Below, piece by piece: positions 8,544-16,665 of a DNA stretch of 34,460 nucleotides. This DNA comes from Bryobacterales bacterium (GTDB taxonomy: Bacteria > Acidobacteriota > Terriglobia > Bryobacterales > Bryobacteraceae): positions 1 to 34,460 of the forward strand of contig JADZCI010000059.1 of NCBI GenBank assembly GCA_020851655.1, in the 5' to 3' direction. The position numbers and the translations under genes were made by a program. Numbering within the stretch: position 1 is the stretch's first letter; every line of letters begins with the position of its first letter. Below the pieces are notes generated by a model. The model searched no databases. It had not been told where the DNA came from and worked only from the letters and a program-made list of their open reading frames with translations.

Positions 8544-9774
8544 TGCCCGGCAGGCCCATGCGCGCCAAGCATTCTTCAAAGCGCGCCTCAGATCGGAGAG
8601 AATCCCACTGCGGCGCTACGGCGAGATGTACGACACAGGGATCTCGCTCATCGAGCGCGCTGGTGAGATGCCTGAGCGCCTGATCGGTCTCCCTCGCTTC
8701 AGCGTAGAGGATCGCAAGCGGTAAGTGCGCGTTGGGTGAAGCGTGTTCAATGCCATAGCGAACGACGGCAGCGCGCCCGCCTTCTGCGTAGAGCCGCCGC
8801 AACTCATCGAGGATCTCGCCGGGCGCCCCGTGAGTCTCCGCGTGCTCGAGCGAAACCTGCATTTGGCGGTCGTAATCGCCTTTCATCCAGTACGCTCCAG
8901 CCAGATGCTCGCGCGCGAGCATGTGCCTGGGGTCTATTCGGAGAGCGCGGTTGGCCCAGTCGATTGAGTCGTCGTAACGCCGCTGATGCCAGTAGGACAT
9001 GGATATGGCCAGGAGGACTAGGGGTGAATGTGGACGGAGTTGAAGCGCCTTGTGCTTCAGTTCCAGAGCGCGTTCGAGTTCGCCGCGGGCTTCCGCCAGG
9101 CTGCCGTACTCCAGATACGCGTCAACGTGGACCGGATCGGATTCGAGCGCGCGGCGGAAACTGCGCTCGGCGGCGGCCCAGTTCCACTCTGCGACAAAGA
9201 GCACTGTGCCGAGCGCGACCTGGGCGTCGGCGGAAGCCGGGTCGAGCGCCAGGGCAGTGAGTGCGGCAGCCTTGGCCCGCTCGTATGCAAGGCCGTGCGG
9301 GACTACTCGAAGCTGCGCCTGTTGACGCCACGCCAGCGCCAGCCCGGCGTGAGCCGGAGCGTAGGCCGCGTTCAACTCGATCGCGGCCTGGAACGCCGCA
9401 ACCGCGTTCGGCGCTGCGGCCATCGACGCCGCCTGGAGGGAGGCACGCCCACGCTCGCACTGCTCCAGCACGCCGGGAGAAATGGCGGGCTTGACGAACC
9501 GGTACCCCGAGCGCGGCATCGTCTCGATCCAGGACGGGTCACCGAGGGCCTTGCGCAGCGCGGAGATGTGCACCGCCAGGATGTTCTCTTCGACAAAGCA
9601 CTCCGGCCACACTTGCCGTAACAGGTCACGCTTCGGCACGAGATGGCCGGCGTTCCGCACGAGAGTGATCAGGACATCGTATGTCTTCGGCGCTAACGCA
9701 ACCAGCTCGCCTAACCGTGAAAGCCGGCGCTCCGCAACGTCCAGGGTAAATTCCCCGAACTCGTACCGCTCCAC
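8509..9774 (-). CDS. Winged-helix (OmpR/ToxR-type) DNA-binding protein with TPR domain
   Basis: The 421-residue cytoplasmic regulator has an N-terminal OmpR-type winged helix (about residues 1-95, with LAPKTYDVLITLVRNAG, LRQVWPECFVEENILAVHIS, LRKALGD and MPRSGYRFV) joined to at least five TPR-like helical pairs (for example ALESDPVHVDAYLEYGSLAE and ALRIDPRHMLAREHLAGAY). No membrane helix is seen between them, unlike CadC. The start is a GTG at 9774. The final ten residues, KQARAEFAKL, are identical to the end of the neighbouring kinase because they lie in the direct repeat, so the C-terminus appears borrowed. A paired CTTAAG site just upstream is a candidate own operator. Confidence 0.88.
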   Translation of the reverse strand: MERYEFGEFTLDVAERRLSRLGELVALAPKTYDVLITLVRNAGHLVPKRDLLRQVWPECFVEENILAVHISALRKALGDPSWIETMPRSGYRFVKPAISPGVLEQCERGRASLQAASMAAAPNAVAAFQAAIELNAAYAPAHAGLALAWRQQAQLRVVPHGLAYERAKAAALTALALDPASADAQVALGTVLFVAEWNWAAAERSFRRALESDPVHVDAYLEYGSLAEARGELERALELKHKALQLRPHSPLVLLAISMSYWHQRRYDDSIDWANRALRIDPRHMLAREHLAGAYWMKGDYDRQMQVSLEHAETHGAPGEILDELRRLYAEGGRAAVVRYGIEHASPNAHLPLAILYAEARETDQALRHLTSALDERDPCVVHLAVAPQWDSLRSEARFEECLARMGLPGIKQARAEFAKL

Positions 9775-9783
9775 AGGTCCAAT

Positions 9784-9800
9784 CTTAAGCCAAACTTAAG
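9784..9800. promoter_or_regulatory. Candidate OmpR-type operator: CTTAAG direct repeat
   Basis: CTTAAG at 9784-9789 and again at 9795-9800 repeat with an 11-bp period, one helical turn, the usual spacing of tandem half-sites for OmpR/PhoB winged-helix proteins. It lies between the GTG of the winged-helix/TPR gene (9774) and the divergent small gene (9837). Binding by that regulator is inference. Confidence 0.45.
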
Positions 9801-9836
9801 GCGCCACATCCCCGGCCCGCCGCTATGCTCTGGATT

Positions 9837-10247
9837 ATGCCGCACTCAGACGACCCGTTCACTGGAAACTGGACTCTCAATCGCGAGAAGTCGAACTTCG
9901 ATCCGAACCACCGGCCACGTGCCGCCACGATGCGATGCGAACGTACCATCGATGGCTATCACATGCGCGCCGAGGGGCAGAAAGACGACGGACAGACCGT
10001 TATTGATCAAACGACCTTCCTCCTGGACGGGTGCGAACACCCGGTTCCGGCCGCACCCGGCTTCACAGCATCTTCCGAACAACCCGATCCGCACACGTTA
10101 CGTGCGGTTGGACGAAAGGACGGCGAAGTAGTTGGCGAGGGCATTTACACGATCTCGGCAGACGGCAGAACCATGACAGCGACGGTTCGTGGCGTCGACG
10201 TGCGGCATCGGCCATTTCAGACCGTGGTTGTTTGGGATCGTCAGTAA
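9837..10247 (+). CDS. Lipocalin-like small protein, unknown function
   Basis: The 136-residue protein has the pattern DPFTGNWTLNREKSNFDP at the start, then alternating beta strands with GYHMRAEGQKDDG, TISADGRTMTATVRG and VVVWDRQ. It resembles a family common in Acidobacteriota, related in shape to lipocalins, usually annotated as hypothetical. No signal peptide is seen, though relatives are often exported. ATG 9837 puts the conserved DPFTGNW near the start; ATG 9825 would add four residues. It diverges from the winged-helix/TPR gene across a candidate operator, so it may be that regulator's target. It lies within the repeat-bracketed insert. Confidence 0.7.
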   Translation: MPHSDDPFTGNWTLNREKSNFDPNHRPRAATMRCERTIDGYHMRAEGQKDDGQTVIDQTTFLLDGCEHPVPAAPGFTASSEQPDPHTLRAVGRKDGEVVGEGIYTISADGRTMTATVRGVDVRHRPFQTVVVWDRQ

Positions 10248-10286
10248 GACGGTTGGGGCCTCGCTAGCCGATCTTCAGCGCTAGCC

Positions 10287-10396
10287 CATCGAAGCTCCTC
10301 CAACGACAGCCGCAACTGGGGACCGGCGCCGCGCCAGGGCATCTAGGGCAAGCTGTTTTCAGTTACTGGCCAATCGAAAAGGCTGCGTGATCCGAA
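10287..10396 (+). pseudogene. Decayed 3' fragment of lepB
   Basis: This is a copy of the last 37 codons of lepB. It reads SSSNDSRNWGPAPRQGI in the lepB frame and then meets a TAG created by substitution; one-base deletions follow, and the true stop is lost by a 2-bp deletion. It has no start codon and cannot be expressed as a peptidase. Confidence 0.9.
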
Positions 10397-10455
10397 CGTT
10401 TCCCGCGCCCGGCGGGCTGGCTACAGCTTCGCGAATTCGGCGCGGGCCTGTTTGA
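10287..10455. repeat. Direct repeat copy B (lepB fragment + kinase 3' end)
   Basis: This 169-bp segment is about 98 percent identical to 8371-8543 outside its four deleted bases. It covers the decayed lepB fragment and the last 12 codons of the kinase/TPR gene on the minus strand. The differences cluster in the lepB part, while the last 59 bp (hairpin and protein C-terminus) are identical. Confidence 0.95.
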
Positions 10456-13276
10456 GGACGGGGATGTCCGGGTCGGCATCCCTCCACAGGGTCAGGAATT
10501 CCTGATAGGCGCTTTTGGCCTTGATCACCTCGCCCGAGAGAACGTAGGCTCTACCCAGTTGCAGGTGCGCCAGGGCGCTGATCGGATCGGCGGAAACGAC
10601 GCCGCCATGATTGAGGATTCTCTGAAATTCCGCCGCAGCCTCCTGGCCGCGCCCTCCGGCAAGGTATGCCTGGCCGCGCACATACGCGGGATAGCCGCCT
10701 CCGAATTTTCCAACGAATCCTGTTCCCGGCAGTGCGAAATCGTAAGGAAGCGCTCGTTGCAATCGCTGGACCGCGTCCAAAGGGGCACGGCGCGCGAGCG
10801 CTGAGAGCGCGTGCAGCACGGGAAGATATTCGAACCGCACCGGCGTGTCCTCGGGGAAGCGGCCGTCCAAGTCCGCGGCGAGCCTTTGGGATCCGGCCAA
10901 ATCGCCCGAAAGCGCCAGCGCAAACGCCGCGGCATATTCCACGTCACGGCCCTTTCCGAGCCGGAGCGCGGCCCGCGCGCGTTCCCTCGCCGCAGCCGAA
11001 TTTCCAAAATGCGCTTCACACACGGCTTCCGCGCCCTGGAAGATCGCCGCCCTTTCGAGGACGCCGGCCTGCTGCGCCAACGTGGCCGCGCTTTCCCACA
11101 TGGCTCGCGCCTGCCGCATTCTACCGGTCCGGGCGAGAACCATCGCCTGATGGTGCGCCATCTCGTCTTCCACATTCTGCCCCGCAGCCCGAGCGGCTTC
11201 CCGGTCCATGCCCGCCGTATCACCATTGAAGAACGCCAGGTAGTAGCGGATGACCGAAAATTGCGGGATCTCCAATTTGCGATCCGCAGCCCGCCGCAAG
11301 ACTTCCGCGGACGCTTCGAACCGGTCGAGGTACAGGTTGTGGATAGCCAGACCGCTATACGGGAATGACAAGTCCGGGGCGAGCCGGATGGCTTCTTGGG
11401 CCGCTCGAATCCCGCGCTCATATTGGCCCGTGCCCCGTGTCCCCCAGCCGGCGATAATGCTCCGAGCGACAGGATCGCGAGGATACATCTGCGCCCACGA
11501 TTCGAGAGTCAGCAGCTCCTTCTGCAAGTTCCCCGTTACCACCCGGTCGTAGAGCATAAGGATGTAGAACCTCTCCCGGTCGCTAACGCGATCCCGCAAT
11601 TCGTAGGCTTTGCGGATTTCCTCAGCGCCCAGATCGGTTTGGCCCATGTTCCAGGAATGAAAACCTAGACTGGCATGCGCCATTGCGAATTGAGGGTCGA
11701 AGGCGATGGCTCGCTTGAAGTGGGGAATCCCAGCCCGGTAACCATGCGCAAAAAGGGCACTCTGCCCCGCACTGTATGCTTTCAATGCGTCGAGTGACGG
11801 CGTGGTTGCCGCCGCCAGCGGCCTCGAGTGCTGTTGGATGGTGGTGAGCGATTCGCCCAGCCGGGTCCTGACTTGAATCGCAATCCGGCTAAGCGCATTC
11901 AGCACTTCTTCCTTAGTCCGCGCTTGTACCTGCTCTTGGGCGAGGGCTTCACCGGTGCGGCAACTCCGGGTGCCCAGCCACAAGACGTATTGGCTTCCCA
12001 GGCTGGCGATTGAGCCTTCCAAAACGGCGTCGCTGGTGGTTCGCTCACAGACCTCCCGGGCAACCTCCGGAGTAAGCTTGGTCTCGGGCGGCCGTTCCAT
12101 GAGGCGTAGCGCATGCCGGATGCTTTCGTCAGGGACGAGACTGAGAAACGGAGACTGTTGCAGTTGCACCGCTAACCCTTGCCGGAGCGTCAGGTCGAAC
12201 ACGGCATCGCCGGTCCGGTTCTCAAATTCCGCCAGAACAATCGTGCCCTTGACTGTGAGTCCCGGCGCCCGGTCTAGGTAGAAGTAGCCGGCTGCACACA
12301 AGACCACGGCCGCGGCGGCGCCCGCGGCCAGGTGCGTCACGCGCCTCAATGGGATCACTCGGGCCAATGCCCGCTGTACTTGCTCGGCCGCTTGCCACCT
12401 TTGTCCCGGGTCCTCTTCCAGACAACGGGTGACGATTCTTTCCAGTGTTCGCGACGGGACGCGCCTCCGCTGGGAGCCCACACGCGCGCCAGTCAACATT
12501 TCATAGAGGACACAGCCGAAGGAATAAATGTCTGAGCGGGCATCGGCTGTTTTGCCTTCGCGCTGCTCCGGAGGCATATAGGCGGGCGTGCCTATTACCA
12601 TGCCGTTCGCCGTGACCGTTTCATCCCGGCCCAATTTGGCCACGCCGAAATCCAAAACCTTGATTCCGGATTTCGCGATCATGATGTTGCCCGGCTTCAG
12701 ATCGCGGTGCACGATTCCTTTGCCGTGCGCTTCGGCCAGCGCAGCCGCGATCTGCAAGGCATAGAGGATCGCCGTCTTCACCGGAAGGGGTCCGTTCTTC
12801 AGCCGGGCAGCTATCGTCTCCCCCTCGACCAGCTCCATTACCAGATAGTTCGGACCGATGTCGTAAAGCGTGCAGATGTTGGGGTGGTTCAGCGATGAAA
12901 TTGCGCGCGCCTCGCGCTCGAAACGGTCACTGAACTGCCGGTGAGCGATCTTGATGGCGACGGCGCGACCCAGGCGTGTGTCCGCCGCGCGAAAGACTTC
13001 GCCCATGCCGCCTTCGCCGAGCTTGCCTTCGATGCGGTATGGGCCCAGGCTTGCGCCCGCGGCGAATCCGGTGAGAGTCGCATCCTCCAGCAATTGCGGA
13101 ACGTTCTGAATGGCAAGCCGATCCAGGAATTCGCCGCCAACACCGGCGAGGAGCGACTCTATGTCGCGGCGTAATTCGGGATCTGTCTGGGCCAGCAGCG
13201 CCGCGCGCTCCTCGGCGGTTCTCTCACGAACCGCGTGGTATAGCTCTTCAATTTGTTTGAAACGCTCTGGAGTCAT
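10421..13276 (-). CDS. Receptor Ser/Thr protein kinase with TPR domain
   Basis: The 951-residue protein has an N-terminal leader (1-75), a Hanks-type kinase domain (about 80-305; GEGGMGEV loop, VAIK Lys109, HRDLKPGN with Asp192, DFG 209-211, GTPAYMPPEQ), one membrane helix (about 315-334), a FlgO-like domain (about 343-490) and a long TPR region to the end. Transfer of phosphate inside the cell in response to a signal read outside is expected. The kinase C-lobe is short: only about 12 residues separate YEMLTGA from the TLERIV helix. ATG 13276 overlaps the sigma factor stop as ATGA. The C-terminus DIPVLKQARAEFAKL is typical of acidobacterial kinases of this build. Confidence 0.9.
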   Translation of the reverse strand: MTPERFKQIEELYHAVRERTAEERAALLAQTDPELRRDIESLLAGVGGEFLDRLAIQNVPQLLEDATLTGFAAGASLGPYRIEGKLGEGGMGEVFRAADTRLGRAVAIKIAHRQFSDRFEREARAISSLNHPNICTLYDIGPNYLVMELVEGETIAARLKNGPLPVKTAILYALQIAAALAEAHGKGIVHRDLKPGNIMIAKSGIKVLDFGVAKLGRDETVTANGMVIGTPAYMPPEQREGKTADARSDIYSFGCVLYEMLTGARVGSQRRRVPSRTLERIVTRCLEEDPGQRWQAAEQVQRALARVIPLRRVTHLAAGAAAAVVLCAAGYFYLDRAPGLTVKGTIVLAEFENRTGDAVFDLTLRQGLAVQLQQSPFLSLVPDESIRHALRLMERPPETKLTPEVAREVCERTTSDAVLEGSIASLGSQYVLWLGTRSCRTGEALAQEQVQARTKEEVLNALSRIAIQVRTRLGESLTTIQQHSRPLAAATTPSLDALKAYSAGQSALFAHGYRAGIPHFKRAIAFDPQFAMAHASLGFHSWNMGQTDLGAEEIRKAYELRDRVSDRERFYILMLYDRVVTGNLQKELLTLESWAQMYPRDPVARSIIAGWGTRGTGQYERGIRAAQEAIRLAPDLSFPYSGLAIHNLYLDRFEASAEVLRRAADRKLEIPQFSVIRYYLAFFNGDTAGMDREAARAAGQNVEDEMAHHQAMVLARTGRMRQARAMWESAATLAQQAGVLERAAIFQGAEAVCEAHFGNSAAARERARAALRLGKGRDVEYAAAFALALSGDLAGSQRLAADLDGRFPEDTPVRFEYLPVLHALSALARRAPLDAVQRLQRALPYDFALPGTGFVGKFGGGYPAYVRGQAYLAGGRGQEAAAEFQRILNHGGVVSADPISALAHLQLGRAYVLSGEVIKAKSAYQEFLTLWRDADPDIPVLKQARAEFAKL

Positions 13277-13872
13277 GGCCGGGCTCCCGGCGGTTCTCTT
13301 GTTGTATGCCTTAGCTCCCGCGACAGCCAGGCCTTGGCGAGGTCCCAATCGCGTCTGACGGTTCGCAGTGAGATTCCGAGGGCTGCGACGATTTCCTCCT
13401 CTGTTAATCCGCCGAAATAACGCAACTCGACCACCTTGGCCTGGCGCGGCGCCACCTGCGAGAACGCCATCAAGGCATCGTCCAGAGCCAGGATAGACCG
13501 GCCCGGCGCGGTCGACAGGAGGGCCGTTTCGTCGAGGTTCACCTTGAGAGCATCGCCGCCGCGCTTGTGTGCGCCGCGTGCGCGCGCGGCGTCCACGAGG
13601 ATGCGCCGCATCATCTGCGCCGCCATCGCAAAAAACTGCGCGCGCTGGCGCCATTCGATCTTGGTGACATCTACAAGGCGGAGGTAGACCTCATGGACTA
13701 ATGCGGTGGTCTGGAGTGTATGGCCAGTCGCTTCATTCCTCATGTGCTGGCGCGCCATGAGGCGCAATTCGGGATAGACACGCTCCGCCAGCCGGGTCAG
13801 GGCGGCGCCGTCACCGCTGCTCCAGGCTTTCAAGAGGTTCGTGATTTCGGCAGCGGATGCGCCGATGGCCAT
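13273..13872 (-). CDS. ECF-type RNA polymerase sigma factor (TIGR02999-like)
   Basis: The 199-residue sigma factor has region 2 (ITNLLKAWSSGDGAALTRL, YPELRLMARQHMR, GHTLQTTALVHEVYLRLVD, RAQFFAMAAQMMRRILVD) and a region 4 helix-turn-helix (LTEEEIVAALGISLRTVRRD). This is the Sigma70_ECF/TIGR02999 pattern that is expanded in Acidobacteriota and Planctomycetota and often paired with Ser/Thr kinases rather than membrane anti-sigma factors. The start at ATG 13872 matches family N-termini; ATG 13902 is possible. It is translationally coupled to the kinase (ATGA, 13273-13276), so phosphorylation by it is a reasonable guess. Confidence 0.93.
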   Translation of the reverse strand: MAIGASAAEITNLLKAWSSGDGAALTRLAERVYPELRLMARQHMRNEATGHTLQTTALVHEVYLRLVDVTKIEWRQRAQFFAMAAQMMRRILVDAARARGAHKRGGDALKVNLDETALLSTAPGRSILALDDALMAFSQVAPRQAKVVELRYFGGLTEEEIVAALGISLRTVRRDWDLAKAWLSRELRHTTREPPGARP

Positions 13873-13962
13873 CTTGCTATCCCCAGGGCATCCGAAAATC
13901 ATACCAGAGCGTGGCCGTTTTTGCGTTCTAGTTCCGCCTGTACCTGTGGAAGGAGAACACCC

Positions 13963-14538
13963 ATGAAACTGATTGCAACTGTGGCACTGGTGCTCAATCT
14001 CGGTGTCGCAGTATTGACCGCCCAACACAAGCCCGTGAAGATGAGGTTCTCGGGAAGCACTGTGGCCACTACGCTAAATCTTCAGCCCGGCACAGTTACG
14101 GACGAAGAACAGTTCGCCGGCAACGGTACGCTGGGACGATTCACCTATCGTCAACTGCGCGCCGACGTAAGTCCTTTTGCTGGCCAGCCGCCCAGCACTT
14201 GCTCCCTCCCAAGGCGATATGTCCCGGTTGCGCGCGGCGGAGGCGTATTTCGCTTCCAGTATGGAAGTCTCCTGAAGGTCGTGATCACAGGGGGCGGCTT
14301 GTGCATCGATCTCACGGACCCCACATCTCCGGTGGCCAACCTTACCGTTGACTATCTGATCGCAGGTGGAACCGGGCGCTTCAAGGGTGCGTCCGGCGCC
14401 CTTACGTTGAACTCGACCTTGACGCCCGTGGTGTTCGACGCCGATAACAGAGTCAAACTCTTGACGAACACGGGGACGTTTGAGGGAACGGTCTTCGGAG
14501 CAGCCATAGATGACGAACGCGACGATGAGCGGCAATAG
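13963..14538 (+). CDS. Secreted protein of unknown function
   Basis: The 191-residue product has a clear signal peptide (about residues 1-20, KLIATVALVLNLGVAVLTA) and a mature part rich in short beta strands, with LTVDYLIAGGTGRFKGASG in the second half. That GGTGRF-GASG pattern recurs in secreted beta-barrel-like proteins with no known role. Two Cys (CSL and GLCID) could form a disulphide. AGGAGAA ends about 6 bp before the ATG. It diverges from the ECF sigma gene, 90 bp away, so it may be a target of that sigma factor. I do not recognise a named family. Confidence 0.75.
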   Translation: MKLIATVALVLNLGVAVLTAQHKPVKMRFSGSTVATTLNLQPGTVTDEEQFAGNGTLGRFTYRQLRADVSPFAGQPPSTCSLPRRYVPVARGGGVFRFQYGSLLKVVITGGGLCIDLTDPTSPVANLTVDYLIAGGTGRFKGASGALTLNSTLTPVVFDADNRVKLLTNTGTFEGTVFGAAIDDERDDERQ

Positions 14539-14553
14539 GAAGCGACATCATGT

Positions 14554-14757
14554 CTATTTCCGCCGCAGCAGCCAAAGCAGCAGAGTCAACCCGAGACTCA
14601 GCAGCAGGCTTGTGGCGAGCGGGAAATAGAAGGTGGCATTCTTCCTCCGGATGACGATGTCCCCGGGCAAGCGGCCCAGGTTGGTGAACTGTAACAGGAA
14701 GCCCGCGGCGATGAGCAGGCCGCCCACCAGCATCAACGTCTTCCCGAGCGAACTCAT
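14554..14757 (-). CDS. DUF2905 small membrane protein
   Basis: The 67-residue protein has two membrane helices (about 5-25 and 45-63) around the conserved LGRLPGDIVIRRKNATFYFPLATSL loop (residues 28-52), the hallmark of DUF2905. Function unknown. Its ATG overlaps the stop of the upstream isomerase-like gene as ATGA (14754-14757), so the two are co-translated. Confidence 0.9.
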   Translation of the reverse strand: MSSLGKTLMLVGGLLIAAGFLLQFTNLGRLPGDIVIRRKNATFYFPLATSLLLSLGLTLLLWLLRRK

Positions 14758-15992
14758 ACCGAATAAGTACGGCCTCGATGCTGCCCGATCAGAATTTGGA
14801 ACAAGCGGTGCGAAATCAGTTCGTGCAGCGTCAGCAATTCTTTCTGGGACTCGAACACCGACGCCGCGTCGTCCGGGTCGGAGGGAGTCCCTCCGGTTTT
14901 CAGGGCTTCGGTGGCCTCGTAAAGAACGGGATCCGTCATCACCTCACCCGCCATCTCCCAGAGCGTGATGAAGCGGTCGACCGCGGTGGGGAAACTCACC
15001 TCGAACACTCCGTGGTTGGACGTCGTGCGAGGCGGCTTGTAGTCCAGGTTGAACGGACCTTTGTAGTCGTGACTGCGGAGCAGGACGAGGACGTTCAGCC
15101 AGTCCAGAGGATTCACCAGGCCAACCGCGAGATCCACGTCGTGTTTCAGACGGTACCCGTCATTGATGTCGAAGTGGAACAATTTTCCGCACAGCAGCGC
15201 GCGAGCCAGAGCGGCGCGCGGCGCGGCGCCCCACATGAGCTCATGCAGGTATTCCGGATTCAAGCCCACCATGCCTGGATGGCGGAGAAGACCGGACGAA
15301 ATAAAGGCCAGCATGGCGTCCGAAGTCGGCAGCAGGATTTCGGCCGCCGGCTCGAAGGGCTTGGCTTCCAGGCAGTGTTTCAGGGTGGGGCGCCCGTGTC
15401 TCTTCGCCAACGCGATATCGGCTTCGCAGGCGGCATTGAGCCCTTCGGCATACCATTTCAGGGTCTGGGTTTCCTCGATGGCGCCCTGCACCTGGTAGCC
15501 GAGTGAGCCCGGCCAATAGACCGCGAACTCGGCGCCCAGCTTGTGGCCGATTTCCACGGTGTTCTCCAAGCGTTTGGATGCATAAGCGCGGACCGCGGAA
15601 GCCTCGGCGGCGGGTCCGGCGGCAAACACCGCGTGATGGAACGTCTCGGTCGTCACCATCGAGCACTTCAGTCCGTTCTCATCCAGGGATTTCTTGATCC
15701 GGCCGACGATTTCCCACTGCTGATCTTTGAGAATCGCGGAGTAGGGAATGACGTCGGTATCGTGCGTCGCCCAGCAGGGAATTCCGATTTCGGCGTACCG
15801 GCGGATCACCTCTTCAAATCCGGTGGGAGTCCGCGTGGGTGCGTGAAACAGGGCCTGTCCTTCGTAAGCGGCTGCCCATTGGGGGCCGGAAATCCAATAT
15901 TTTCTTCGTTGCGCAGGGCTGTATGAACCGCCGCAAGCTCGGCTAAGGCGGCTCACGAGGGCGCTTTGCTCGGGTACGGTAAGGGTTTTCAT
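14754..15992 (-). CDS. Xylose isomerase-like sugar isomerase (TIM barrel)
   Basis: The 412-residue protein matches the actinobacterial-type (class I) xylose isomerase along its length. It has CWATHDTDVIP (catalytic His and Asp), CLEAKPFEPAAEILLPT (metal Glu and catalytic Lys, where classical enzymes have EPKP), VGLNPEYLHELMWG, CGKLFHFDINDG (metal ligands) and GPFNLDYKPPRT. These ligands being kept suggests an active aldose-ketose isomerase, but it is diverged and its sugar is not certain. ATG 15992 gives the family's length. It lies upstream of DUF2905 and follows a 0.8-kb gene-free stretch. Confidence 0.75.
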   Translation of the reverse strand: MKTLTVPEQSALVSRLSRACGGSYSPAQRRKYWISGPQWAAAYEGQALFHAPTRTPTGFEEVIRRYAEIGIPCWATHDTDVIPYSAILKDQQWEIVGRIKKSLDENGLKCSMVTTETFHHAVFAAGPAAEASAVRAYASKRLENTVEIGHKLGAEFAVYWPGSLGYQVQGAIEETQTLKWYAEGLNAACEADIALAKRHGRPTLKHCLEAKPFEPAAEILLPTSDAMLAFISSGLLRHPGMVGLNPEYLHELMWGAAPRAALARALLCGKLFHFDINDGYRLKHDVDLAVGLVNPLDWLNVLVLLRSHDYKGPFNLDYKPPRTTSNHGVFEVSFPTAVDRFITLWEMAGEVMTDPVLYEATEALKTGGTPSDPDDAASVFESQKELLTLHELISHRLFQILIGQHRGRTYSV

Positions 15993-16114
15993 GGCGTTGC
16001 CAGCCCCATGATATCGAACTCCTTGCGCGGGGCGGCGGCCCACACAAAACATTTCCGCGCGTCTCCGTTTTATTAACAGCCTTTTCACAACGCCGTCTTT
16101 GTAAGTGATTGATA

Positions 16115-16665
16115 CCAGGCCAGATATAGTTTGTGGATTAGGGCCTGGAAAGCGCAGTTTTCTATTGACCTGGAGGGGTATTCCGCCGCATACTGCAGAT
16201 GGTTCCAAGAGGTTCTCGGAACAGTGAGCCGGAAGCAGCGTAGCGGACCCGGAACGATGATCCGGTGGCGAAGCGATTAAAAGTAGCGCCATTGGGGAGC
16301 GAAGGGAAATCGGGCGCGGCAGTTCGGTAAGCCTTCTGATTACTAGCCGAGCCGGGTGCTTTGATCCCGATGGGGTAAAACCCAGGAGGGGAGCGACGGT
16401 GAAGATAAGGTGATCAGAAGCGGCAGTTTTTGACCGCGAAACGGGTGTTGGTCATTGATCTCCCCGGCTAACTCGAGCAGGGCCGAGGAAGGAGACCAGG
16501 ATCGAACGGGCGCGGAATGGATTGCTGTGGCGCCGAAAGCGTAGGCCAGGAGCGGCGACCCTGTCGCGGTCTTATGGAAACGTAAGATCGATGCAGGCGA
16601 GTGAAAGGCTGCGTTGAGGTGCCGGCTTCTAACAGCGAGTGACGCTGGGTCGCTCTGGAGCGTTG
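16115..16665 (+). ncRNA. Candidate large structured RNA, unassigned
   Basis: The 793 bp between 15993 and 16785 hold no convincing gene. Read as plus-strand RNA, they form several helices: CCAGGCC/GGCCTGG (16115-16121 with 16142-16148), GUUCC/GGAAC (16202-16206 with 16218-16222), GUGGCG/CGCCAU (16265-16270 with 16287-16292), an 11-bp helix 16333-16343 with 16410-16420, GCGAC/GUCGC (16555-16559 with 16563-16567), a 7-bp stem capped by a GAAA tetraloop (16570-16587), AUGCAG/CUGCGU (16591-16596 with 16609-16614) and UGACGCU/AGCGUUG (16640-16646 with 16659-16665). Five use G-U pairs that become A-C mismatches on the other strand, so the RNA would be plus-strand. Ends are approximate. It is not an RNase P, tmRNA or riboswitch I recognise. 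Confidence 0.4.

Noticed and set aside
16225-16254. Possible group II intron domain V (GAGCCGG...CCCGGAAC)
   Set aside because: Only four pairs form, the conserved catalytic triad and tetraloop layout are missing, and no reverse transcriptase is present.
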